A DNA stretch of 28,953 nucleotides from NCBI GenBank assembly GCA_013115145.1, contig JAAPAO010000462.1, positions 1-28,953 of the forward strand, read 5' to 3'. Numbering within the stretch: the stretch's first letter is position 1; each line of letters starts with the position of its first letter. Below the pieces are notes generated by a model. It saw only the letters and a list, made by a program, of their open reading frames with translations. It ran no database searches and was not told the origin of the DNA. This DNA comes from Perkinsus chesapeaki. Its lineage: Eukaryota; Perkinsozoa; Perkinsida; Perkinsidae. Shown here in pieces: positions 9,721 to 19,369 of the stretch. The position numbers and the translations under genes are program-made.

Positions 9721-11732
9721 TCAACTGTCCCCTTCCCCTCCAAGGCGAACTAACCTATATATGTGGAGGGTTGATTCAGATTCAGACCCTGCGGCTGATG
9801 TTGTAGGACTTGACCTGAATTCGACACGAATCTGTTCAGTCGCTTCCATCAAAGCTGCAGAATACATTTTGACAGTTCGGGTATATTTAAAAGCAAGGAA
9901 GACATTCTGGGGAATTTCACGAATATCCGTTCATTTTTTTACTTATCTCCCCGCCTCTAAAGGTTCTATTATCAGGCTAGTAGTATCAATAGGTAGTATT
10001 GCGTCAATACTATCAATGTTAATGCAAGGGATGCAAATAGAAGAGATTCTTGCGCACGATGTCCATACGATTGACTGACGTGACTGTGCATTAACCGCGC
10101 CGAAATCTCGATGGCGTTATTTGTTCGACCAGAAAATCGAACACATATTGTCTTTCCCACTGGCCCACCGCCGCCACTGACATGGGTACGAGTAGGATAT
10201 CCACAGTTATTAATAAGTCCGAAGGCTGACCTGGAGAGTTGTTGGGTCCTTCACTCTCCGGCTTCAGGGGTGTGAACCGCGTCATCATCCTGCTGTAATC
10301 ATTATTCTCTTCGTGCTTCGCTTCGACAAACATTCTTTCAAGCTCCAAATAATAGGCGAATCTGAATACGCGACAGGTGACAGTGAAAGGTGGGACAACA
10401 ACGCACAGCGCACAGTGGAGAAATTGGTATCACAGTCTATACAGAATACAACACAGTTAAGAATTGTCCTTGCATTGACAGGGCTAATCTATTCCATTTC
10501 TGCGGGGTATGTCATGAAATGTTGAATGTGTGGAGTTTGTTGGTCGGCTCAAGCGCACTACAAGATAAGCGAGCTCTTCAAACCCACGGACACTCTTAAA
10601 GGTAGTGGGTGATGTCAGGGAAAATAATAATTCTTGTATCATTGGAGGATCATACTATTTATTATATGAATTCATACTCATTAGCTTTATATAATGTGAA
10701 TTGATATTCATTACCTACCCATAGAGGAGCGCGGAGACACCGAGTGGTGTACAACAAAGTTGCATTAGCATCATTCATAAACCTTCATCACACAAGAACA
10801 CCAGCACCCTTCTAGTGCAAGAGCTCATATAGTCTTCGGTGTGAAAGTTTACGGAAGTGCGGTATGATGAATCTTACGTATCTCTCAGCTCCTCAGCCGC
10901 CGAGTCCTCTATCTCGCAGTGAGCATTCTCCAATTCCTCAAGCTCGGCCATATCCTCTTCATAGGTCCGTTCACAGTTTGGAACCGAGCTGGATACCAGT
11001 TCATCATAGACTTCGAATAGGTCGCCCTGAACTTTCAGAGTCATTCAATCCCTTGAGGGCCGAAATAGGTTCACACTGAGGACTCCACAGTACGGAGATA
11101 TATAACAAAGACTATTGATATAAAATATCTAACATACTTCGTGAAGATATTATATCTTCACGACAGAGAGATGAAATAAGAATGGTGATCCGAAGTACAG
11201 TGCTAGAGAAACTTCAAGTGCGCTCCCAGTGGGAACATTTGTGAAACTCGACCCGGATCTCCCGATATTAGAAAAACCGGAAAACCCCAAAATTCCCGTA
11301 GCAGATTCAGATGAGTGCGTTTTTCTAATGGAAAATTTCTACACTCCAAAAACACGTTCCAGGCCTCACATGCACACATCTCTGCAGCTGCGCCATCACT
11401 TCATCCGACAATGGCTCCAAGTCGTCCACACTCTCCTCTGGCATCGACGAAGAAGAGGAAGCGTCATCGTCGTACGATCCCTCCTGGACCACCGGGCAGT
11501 CCTGAGATGAACTGTATTCCCGAACTTCTAGGAATGGCGATTACATGCGCAACCTTGGCTTCATCACGACGCCTGTGGTAACCTGAAAATACATTTTTTT
11601 CGAAACCGTCCTTGGAGCTTCTTTACACGCCGCATTGCCAATATTGGCGTTCTCGTCTCCAGGAAGATGAAGGGCTCCTAATGCAGCTGAGACCTGACAA
11701 CATCCAGGAACAAGTTGAACTGAGTTGGCCAT
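9721..11732 (-). CDS. Acidic orphan protein, seven exons
   Basis: Proposed exons 5' to 3': 11732-11627 (starts MANSVQLVPGCCQ), 11582-11545, 11501-11370, 11026-10878, 10361-10231, 10176-10096, 9854-9721 (stop TGA). Every junction has GT-AG bases and matching phase, giving about 256 aa. Introns are 44, 43, 343, 516, 54 and 241 nt. The product starts with a neutral segment, passes through an acidic Ser/Asp-rich patch (SYDDDASSSSSMPEESVDDL), then a strongly acidic helix (YEEDMAELEELENAHCEIED), then amphipathic helices (FAYYLELERMFVEAKHEENN, WERQYVFDFLVEQITPSRF, RRALMEATEQIRVEF). There is no signal peptide, transmembrane segment or known motif. I do not recognise the family. The weakest join is 11370 to 11026; the 3' part could be a separate gene starting at an ATG at 11044. 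Confidence 0.45.
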
Positions 11733-12351
11733 TAGGGAACGTGGAATTCTTACGGTTCTTATGGTGTCTACGTTATATCATGTATATCTCATAATAGAAT
11801 ATTATAGATAGTACTTACAACGTACGCAAGGTATCATGTGGTGCATTCAAAGTGCTTTATCACTGCAGCAGCAGCATAGACGACGACACAGTGCACACCC
11901 TCTCATGGAAGCTGATATATAGTAATAACAGAATGGAGATGAACGAATGAAGATACACTGTCTACCACTAATATACAGACTACAGTAAGAAAAGTTAAAC
12001 AAGCGTACATAGAATTTAATACAAAGATGACCGGAAGTTGATAGTAGATCATTTCAATACCAACGCGAAACTTGATTGATAGTCAACAATAGTAGTTTAC
12101 TGAGTCCACAGCGATCACTCCTACATATCACTTAACTACTACTTTCCAAATAGTCTAAGCCTATGGCATCGAACTTGAGAATCTATATCTAATGTTATTA
12201 CGATATAATTATACAACATTACTAAGTACCGTCCAAATCACTGATTTAATCAACTTAATCAATTTGATCAACTGACAAAAAATGAACGTTAAACTCTTTG
12301 TATTAGATGAGCTAGCGCTGGAAAACCGTATGTGATATAATTTTGTGGAGG

Positions 12352-12394
12352 GGTTTAGTAGAATACAGAGGTACCCTCTGTATTCTACTAAACC
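12352..12394. repeat. Perfect 20-bp stem hairpin, 3-nt loop
   Basis: The left arm 12352-12371 and right arm 12375-12394 are exact reverse complements around the loop tac. Its length and perfection are exceptional for the window. It sits in a 1.3-kb stretch (11733-13053) with no recognisable coding gene, about 700 bp from the tRNA-Asp gene. It could be a miRNA-like precursor, a cruciform-forming site or the tip of a small inverted-repeat element. Confidence 0.9.
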
Positions 12395-13027
12395 TTCTAC
12401 TCACATCATCCAGTCCAGCCTCATCAAAGTCAGACCTCATACTCGTAGGGCTGTCGAAAGGAGGGCATTCGAACCCCAATGGGCAATTGACCTGATATCA
12501 CCATCTAAATCAGCCCCGAGCGAAAAGCCATTGCACTAACAATGTTCACTCAACATTGCAATCGTTTCGCGTTTGGTTCCGGGTCGGACGGATACCCCCA
12601 CAAACTGAGTGGTATAGTTTGCCTCGCTAACATGTACATACGTTTCGCTGAATGCCCTCAGCGAGTCATAACGATCATCATCATCATGCACTTTAAAGTA
12701 AGTTCTTCAAGAATAATGAACTCTCAGAGGTCTCACCGGTCCATCTATCCTCGATATATCCACACTTGGTGCCGGGGTGTGTACCTTCATATAAACAATA
12801 ACAACTCGAGTTCTTATTTCATATCTACAACTCAATAAAGATGGAAGACCTACTGCATTTCTATAAGCGTGTTGTCTTCTCCCACCGCCGGCTCCGGCAG
12901 CAGCAGCCTCGCGCGCCTTCCCCTTGGGGGTTATCCAAGTATGAGTCTGCCATGGTGTACGATGCTTGTTGCGATTGTTAGGTGTTCTGGAGGTATGCAG
13001 CATTTAATAGTACTCAATTAGACCTCA

Positions 13028-13032
13028 AAAAG
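13028..13032 (-). terminator. RNA polymerase III T-run
   Basis: Read on the minus strand, a run of five T lies about 22 nt beyond the 3' end of the tRNA-Asp gene. This is the usual termination signal for RNA polymerase III. The distance is somewhat longer than average. Confidence 0.5.
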
Positions 13033-13053
13033 TGTGATAATGCTGGAGAATAA

Positions 13054-13125
13054 TTCCGCGGCCGGGAATTGAACCCGGGTCTCCTGCGTGACAGGCAGGA
13101 ATACTAACCTCTATACTACCGCGGA
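13054..13125 (-). tRNA. tRNA-Asp (GTC)
   Basis: This 72-nt cloverleaf is intronless. The 7-bp acceptor stem TCCGCGG/CCGCGGA pairs perfectly. The anticodon arm is CCTGC-CTGTCAC-GCAGG with anticodon GTC, which reads aspartate codons. The T arm is CCGGG-TTCAATT-CCCGG, and the internal B box is GGGTTCAATTCC. No CCA is encoded, as expected for a eukaryotic nuclear gene. A T-run downstream fits polymerase III termination. It stands alone with no linked RNA genes. Confidence 0.96.
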
Positions 13126-13556
13126 ACTGAAAGTGAGTGCCATAAATCTAACTCGCAAGATTCTGGAAGTTTTTAACTTTCCGCACGAAGCTACACTCTC
13201 CATCCCCGAAAGTCAGTCCAGCGAACACTATACTTTAAGCCTTGAATCTAATCCACACTAATTTTAGCAACAACTCGCCAACTATCACCGCCAGAACAGT
13301 ATTCATCACGCAGAACTCTCAAGCATCCCAGAATTGACACCAACTTCAAACAGCAGAAATCCGTCAGATAATAAATTGTAACACAGAGTAATTAACAGTA
13401 AACCCGTCACAGTGGCCAAAAAGCGTGTCTTCTATCGCCCATCACACCGTTCGTTCGGCGACCGTGGCTGTTCGGTGCTTGTAGACAGTGTTACCTGAAA
13501 AATACACACCCGTGAGCTTAGTCCGTCATGAAATCTCAAGTTGCCGTTCACTGCTG

Positions 13557-13928
13557 TTAAAAACTACAGGCCGAAGAAGTTTTGCCAAATACTAAATTCA
13601 ATGACAAAAACACTGTCGCTCTGCCTTCACGAAATGCCGAAGCATCAGATATGACATGCGAGCCCTCCAGCTCTCAATGCGCACTGCCGTGGGTGGCATC
13701 CGACATAATTAAGATTTCTAATGAATCCCTCTTGGTAGTGGGAACTCCAATATATTGTATATATTTTCTTACCGGCATCATTAACAGCAATCATCTCCTG
13801 CGCCGCCTTCCCGGTTTCCATACTATCAAGCTTATCGTATCCCTTATTATCCGATGGCTGACATGAACAAGCGCATGACCGATCTCACCGGAGCAACTTG
13901 CCAATAATCGCAAGCCCCAGCCGATCCA
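13557..13928 (-). CDS. Tentative 3' exons of an unknown gene
   Basis: Three short minus-strand exons join in phase: 13928-13889 (DRLGLAIIGKLLR), 13822-13773 (METGKAAQEMIAVNDA) and 13672-13557 (ELEGSHVISDASAFREGRAT, then VFLSLNLVFGKTSSACSF, stop TAA). Introns are 66 and 100 nt with gtgaga and gtaaga donors. The upstream part would lie toward 14115, where a hydrophobic 76-codon frame is present. No family is recognised. An opposing plus-strand frame (13582-13866) overlaps, so the orientation is not certain. Treat this as a hypothesis for transcript mapping. Confidence 0.28.
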
Positions 13929-14547
13929 CTAAGGATTGGTATAGGTGATGATGGATAATAATAAGATTTTCAAAAAAACCAATAAGGCCAGGAATAAAGA
14001 ACCAAACTGGTCGAAAAGATGCATGACGACTGTTGAGTAAGAATTCATTCCATACATGTTGAGTCGTCCCGAAAAAATGTGCTTCCGACATCGCAAAAAT
14101 ATTCGCCCTCCTCAAAGGCTATTCAGGAGAGCACATTTTTGGGAGGTCACCCTCTGCATGTTTCATCCCGCTATACGGAAGCAATCAGTGTGAAAAAGAA
14201 TCCAGTCTTGAGAGTCGCGTTGGTCGCAGCGTTTATGTGGGCTTTGCCGGATTCAGAGGACGATCGGATACATCTAAATTCTCGCTTCATCAACTGGAAG
14301 CTTCTCCGGCGAGTCCCCGAAAACAGGTGAATTCACAATGGTGATGTTCCAGAGGCTGTTTGTCGGCTGGGTTTGAATTTCTGACGCTGATTCCAGCGAA
14401 TCAATTCATATTAGTGAAAGCGGGAGCGCACTTGACGTAGCTGAGCGGTCATACGTCGCGTGACATAGAATGAAAAAAAATCAAAAGTTAAAAATAACAT
14501 TATATAAATTAATATAAAATAAATATTGTTAATTCCCAAAATACCTA

Positions 14548-17500
14548 TTAATTGCCATATCTACAACGCAGAGAGGCCAGAGACTTTTCCGGACTTGATA
14601 GAGTACAAGATGAACTCACCTCTGCGGGCTTCGAAGAATACATATATATCGCAACTATGACCAAGACAGCACCAATGATAAACGTCGGGCGAACTTCAAA
14701 TCCGAGGAACAGTGCACTGATAGTCGTACCTGAACCAGCGGACTGACGGAAACTATCCGACAGCGACTTCGCGCCCCGGTGATGGTGAGAACTGCTCACA
14801 CTGTCAACCTCAATTCCAAAGATACTCCCAAAAACTCACTCGATATAATTGCAGCTGCTGTAGCGAAGTTCTTCAGTATTGTATCGGCGTATTTGATCAC
14901 AACGGCGACGATGAGGCCGCCGCCAGCTTCAAGGAAGATTGTCGCTAAGAAGAGGGAAGTAACAAAAATACGCGGCTTATAGTTGATTTAAGTTCGCAGC
15001 AAAAAATGATGATGACTGATGAAGTCATCCATCTTAGAAAAGTTCCGGCCAAAGACGTTTAGTAAATTATACACTCGAGAGACTCCCTTGAAAATATACT
15101 ATCAATACACAGTAACGCTTAGCCTTAAAAGCAGCATGGGCTATACAGTGATCAATTGCCCTGTGAAATACAACCCTACAGCTCACTTGTATTCCTCTCA
15201 CTGTCAGGGAGATATCCTCGCATGAGATTCCAAGGCGAGATCCAGAGACGCGCAAATTTGGGCCAAAAATGGGACAGGGAGATTTTTAGAGAGTTCGGCC
15301 TGCGCAACAAGGTTTTCAGAATAATATTGTTATATGACTTACAGTCGAAATTTCAGCTCAAAACTCGCCATAAGTTAAGGACTTCTCGCACTGAAGAGTT
15401 TCGACCTCTCTAGATTGCGCGTACTGTAGCAAATTCGCGCCACACCAAGGAACTTTGCAAAGCCCAGCGAAGCTCACAATGCTCCAAAAATGAACAGGAA
15501 TCTCGTAGATTCCCACTATAGTAAAGTCGAGCCGATTGTAGTTCCGGACACTAATAGTGTCACACTATCGAGTAAGAGAATACGGAAAGGCATACTAGCG
15601 GAATAGTACAGCATTTCCCGGTCATGCTTCCGACACGCGCACTGATATTTCCGAGACCGCGAGCGAATATGCGCGCGTCACAAGTATTTCTGTTTTTTCT
15701 GTATTATGGTCATTGCCATCTGAACGTTATCTGTAGTGGAGCCGACTGTTACAAAATTAAATTATCCCGAAAGTCTCTTGGCACACAACCGAATGCAAGA
15801 CTTGCCCACTATAGCTTACTCCATGTGAGAGGCGAGTAACCATAGAAAAAGCCATTCTGCCTCAACGCTGTATGGTCTTTGATAAGCATTGTACCTGACG
15901 AACATTGTACCTTAGCGGAGCGAAGCCACGGTCTTACATATAGCGCTCGTGGACGCGAAACTTGCTAGCTGGAAATTCCGGACCCAAAGTGTGTACGGCT
16001 TCTGAACATTCGGTGCACCCTAAAATGACCAAAACTACCCGACGGCATTCCAAAACGATTCACCGACACCAGCACACCATTGAACTCGATGAAAGAAGCC
16101 TCCTGGAATCTCTTCATGCTTTCTATCACATTGTAGTGTTCTACTAGCGACCTAGGTTATGAAGTGTGCTGTTGGTGCGGAAACCTGTTATAAAGCTCGT
16201 TACTGCTTCGAGAATCACGGAAATGGACTCCTCTAAATTATTCCTATTGCGGAGCTGGTCCACCGATAAAGATATGTCGCATAACGATGTACCAGTTGCG
16301 TTCCTCCTTATGGATACTAACCGAGCTTTCCTCCAGACTTACATCCTTCCCGAAGCTGCCTCTCTTCAACATATACTCGAAATAGACAGCTGCAAAACCA
16401 CTGGTCATACAGGCGAAGAGAATCGCGATGATGCCCACCAGAAGGCCTAAAACGTTGCTTGCAATTGTCGAGCTAAAAACGTATATCAACCGAGCAACAA
16501 AGACACAGTATGAAACCTACCAACTCGATTGTATCAGCAATATTAAACCTAGATAATTATACAACTACAATGTGTGACTCACACGCACTTTCCATGAATG
16601 CTGAAAAGACACTGGCGAATGGTCTTGTTATGAGTGTCGTTTCACAGATGATCTCGAGTCGGCGTTAGTTCAAGATTTGAGGTTGAGGGTCTAATAGGAA
16701 GTGTGTAGATTTCGAACAGATTTCGATGAGTCTCAACAGCCTCTAGTATGGCTCCACTGTATACCGTTCGCGTGATCTTGAGCCACAGATCGATTCAGAA
16801 ACGATAAACGAGCGGAGTGCAAAGAACTTGCCACTCAGGCGAGGATCGACCGAACCGGCAATCAGAGCAGTAGCTGGAATGAACCGCAGCTTTTATTGAG
16901 GAATGTCCTACGGATGCATCCGGGCAAATCGCAACTGACATTTCTAATTCCACTTCACTTTTCTTACTAGCATTGTCCTTCTGCGAACTGTCGTCCTTTT
17001 CCTTCAATTGTGACAGTTGTACGATCGATACACCAATGAGCAATACCTACACTTTAAAGTTCCACCAATTCCCTCCAAACGACTTACAATCAAACTTAAC
17101 ACCTGCTTTTGTGAAAGCCTTTTGTGAAGTATCAAAACGGAGAACAACGCGGTCGTCAGAATCTTGCCCTGACACAAAACACCCGGATTCCGCGGAGTAA
17201 AAGTCTGGTCCTGTCCGATGATCAGCAGGACTGCTGCAATATCAATTAGACGGAGAATTCATACTTGAATTGATATTCAGTGATTAACAAAACTGAGATC
17301 TCCACCAATTTCATTTGGACGTTGATACCCCCACAAATAGCATTAAAAGGCTCTCCCGTTAAGTACTGCAGGGATGTGTATTCTTCGGCGAGAGTCAGGC
17401 GTAGCCGGCGAGAAGTGGGTATGGTGAAATTAAATCAAAGGTTGGCACTACATTGGTGAACGAAATATAGCTAAGCATGACATAATCTGATTTAATGGTT

Positions 17501-18884
17501 AAACCTGTTAACTCTAGTTCTCGCGTATCGACATTTTAAGGTTATTCTCAATTAATTCGGAGCACTGTAGTACGATGAGTGGGCGATTCAGAAGCCTACC
17601 TGATAGGTGATTTGGAAAACCGCAGCTTGCAGGTGAGTAATAGCGAGATACAAGGCATTCTTTTGTATGGCATAACATATCGCTGGAACACTCATCTTCA
17701 CGTAGTCAGTGAAGCTCGAGAAAACTTCTGTCCTGAAGAGAACCGGGCAAACTTATGTTGGGAATGCTGAGACGCGACGGGAAATAAGAGTAATTGTAAC
17801 TATAAGTGAGGAAGAGTTTAACTCTTAGAGTTATCCCCATTATGAATGTGGAAGAGTTATCCCCATTATGAATGAGAAAGAGTTATCCCCATTATGAATG
17901 AGAAAGAGTTATTTCCATTATGAATTAGGAAGAGTTATTTCCATTATGAATGAGGAAAGGTCATTTTCGGCGATTTTTTCCGCACTGCTTTTCTCCGACC
18001 TACTTCCAGAAAAGCCTCAAATTTCGGAACGACCATCGGATTCTCTTGGTATTCTGAAAGAACGCCAACGTAATTAACAATGTACCTGAGAGCAACTATA
18101 CGTTGAAACAATCAACAGTTAGACATTTGAGCACGGCAGTATTGGCGGGGAGAATATAATATGTATCCACCCGCTATTACGGGTACTATACGCAACTAGA
18201 TCCATTTCGTGTATAAGCTTGCTTAAGCCAGCATTAATTTTCTAGTTTCGTATTACTATACCCTAGCATACAGTGTGTTCAATTGTTATAGTCCAGAACC
18301 GAAAAATGTAATAATTTTACCATCATCAATATATCATTTTGCAATTAGAATGAATGTATAGTACCGAAGTATTCTTATTAACCTGCGGTAATTAAAATAA
18401 ATGTAGAGTACCAAAGTATGCTTTTAACCTGCGGTAATTAAAATAAATGTAANNNNNNNNNNNNNNNNNNNNNNNNNNNNNNNNNNNNNNNNNNNNNNNN
18501 NNNNNNNNNNNNNNNNNNNNNNNNNNNNNNNNNNNNNNNNNNNNNNNNNATAGTACCGAAGTATGCTTTTAACCTGCGGTAATTAAAATAAATGTATAGT
18601 ACCGAAGTATGCTTTTAACCTGCGGTAATTAAAATAAATGTATAGTACCGAAGTATGCTTTTAACCTGCGGTAATTAAAATGAATGTAAAGTACCGAAGT
18701 ATGCTTTTAACCTGCGGTATAGGAGCTGAAATTCCTTCCACTGTGGCTTACATGTTATCAGCTTCGTCGTCTCATCACATACCACAGCCGTACTCGCCAG
18801 GAACATCGGCCCCGGCCTCGTTCGGGCATACCGCATCGTCAACACCAGTGCTGAGAAACAGGTAACATACCAGAGAGAATACAT
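14548..18884 (-). CDS. SLC35A-type nucleotide-sugar transporter
   Basis: Ten phase-consistent exons: 18884-18752, 18085-18004, 17732-17600, 17168-17088, 17046-16940, 16472-16343, 16001-15938, 15894-15820, 14944-14840, 14729-14548, giving about 363 aa. The product is a multi-pass membrane protein matching Golgi/ER nucleotide-sugar carriers of the drug/metabolite transporter superfamily. Family blocks appear in order: ALVLTMRYARTRPGPMFLAS, KMSVPAICYAIQKNALY, QITYQGKILTTALFSVL, LSLIVLLIGVSIVQLS, MTSGFAAVYFEYMLK, TLWVRNFQLA, QNGFFYGYSPLTW, AGGGLIVAVVIKYADTILKN and ISALFLGFEVRPTFIIG. These carriers exchange a sugar nucleotide for the nucleoside monophosphate; which sugar is not readable from sequence. 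The loop after VQLS is charged (EKDDSSQKDNASKKSEVELE) and its donor (16939) is my least certain junction. Two introns are 41 and 43 nt. The start Met at 18884 could be preceded by another exon, because the frame stays open to a ctttcag at about 18940. Confidence 0.88.
17827..17956. repeat. 26-bp tandem repeat, five units
   Basis: Five consecutive 26-bp units begin at 17827, 17853, 17879, 17905 and 17931, with core agagttatccccattatgaa. Units 4 and 5 share a cc-to-tt change (ttatttccattatg). The array lies within the transporter intron between exons 2 and 3 (17733-18003). It is directly repeated with no spacers, so it is a minisatellite and not CRISPR. Confidence 0.92.
18349..18722. repeat. 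46-bp minisatellite interrupted by assembly gap
   Basis: The unit is about 46 bp, with core atagtaccgaagtatgcttt followed by taacctgcggtaattaaaat. About two units lie left of the gap and about four to the right, and the last one decays into tataggagctgaaattcc. The array fills much of the first intron of the nucleotide-sugar transporter. Units are near-identical, so the true copy number is likely hidden in the gap. Confidence 0.92.
18453..18549. other. Assembly gap (97 N)
   Basis: A run of 97 undetermined bases falls inside the 46-bp minisatellite. Both flanks are repeat units, so the gap probably reflects collapse of the array; its true length may differ. No exon of the transporter is missing, since exons 1 and 2 on either side join in phase. 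Confidence 0.95.
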
Positions 18885-19092
18885 AGCAGACAAAAGCCTA
18901 AATCTTAGCGATGATTTCTCGTCGACTAGTAGCCGTGCTGAAAGGTGATAAAGTAATAACTAATCACGGTATGAACAGACATATACTATACGAAGCACAC
19001 ACCCAAACCACATTAAGCGATTTTAAGATACCCCACAATCGGGAACCGAGTACAGCGATGCACTAAAACAACACTCCTCGTTTTCCTAGTAG

Positions 19093-19369
19093 ATGCTTCT
19101 TATGCTTGGTAAGACATTAATAATATACCATCACAAACAGAAATGTTCCCTTCGACTTCCCACGGAGTATATCCGCCCGACTACGGTGTCAGAGACTCTG
19201 ACCGCCACAGGCAGCTTATCTCTCAGCCATTCTTCACAGTCAAGTAGCGTGTTTCTCTATATCACCTGTTACTTCGAATGCGCAGAGGGAAATGATTTCC
19301 TTCTCGTGATTCTTCTAGCGCTCACAAGCTTGGTAGTGCCATTCTTATTTGGAAATTACAAAGTAAAGT
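19093..19369 (+). CDS. Possible small membrane protein
   Basis: A plus-strand reading starts at ATG 19093 (MLLML) and splices through a 32-nt gtaaga...acag intron to MFPSTSHGVYPPDYGVRDSD. A second 49-nt intron would then join ...ISQPFFT to GNDFLLVILLALTSLVVPFL, then FGNYKVK and a stop. The result would be a protein of about 66 aa with one C-terminal hydrophobic helix followed by a basic tail, like a tail-anchored protein. The simpler unspliced 92-codon frame also carries the same C-terminal helix. No family is recognised. Confidence 0.33.

Noticed and set aside
9716-10078. Plus-strand 120-codon frame
   Set aside because: It is the longest plus frame near there but has no start with context and overlaps the phase-consistent minus exon 9721-9854. 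Not excluded, only less supported.
11229-11581. Overlapping plus-strand frames of 93 and 88 codons
   Set aside because: They are antisense to orphan-gene exons at 11370-11582, whose splice sites and phases agree.
14079-14330. Plus-strand 83-codon frame ending at a gtgaat donor
   Set aside because: The peptide looks plausible, but no neighbouring exon joins in phase and no motif is recognisable, so it was not listed as a gene.
17827-17956. CRISPR-like repeat array
   Set aside because: Units abut with no unique spacers and lie in a eukaryotic intron, so this is a tandem repeat.
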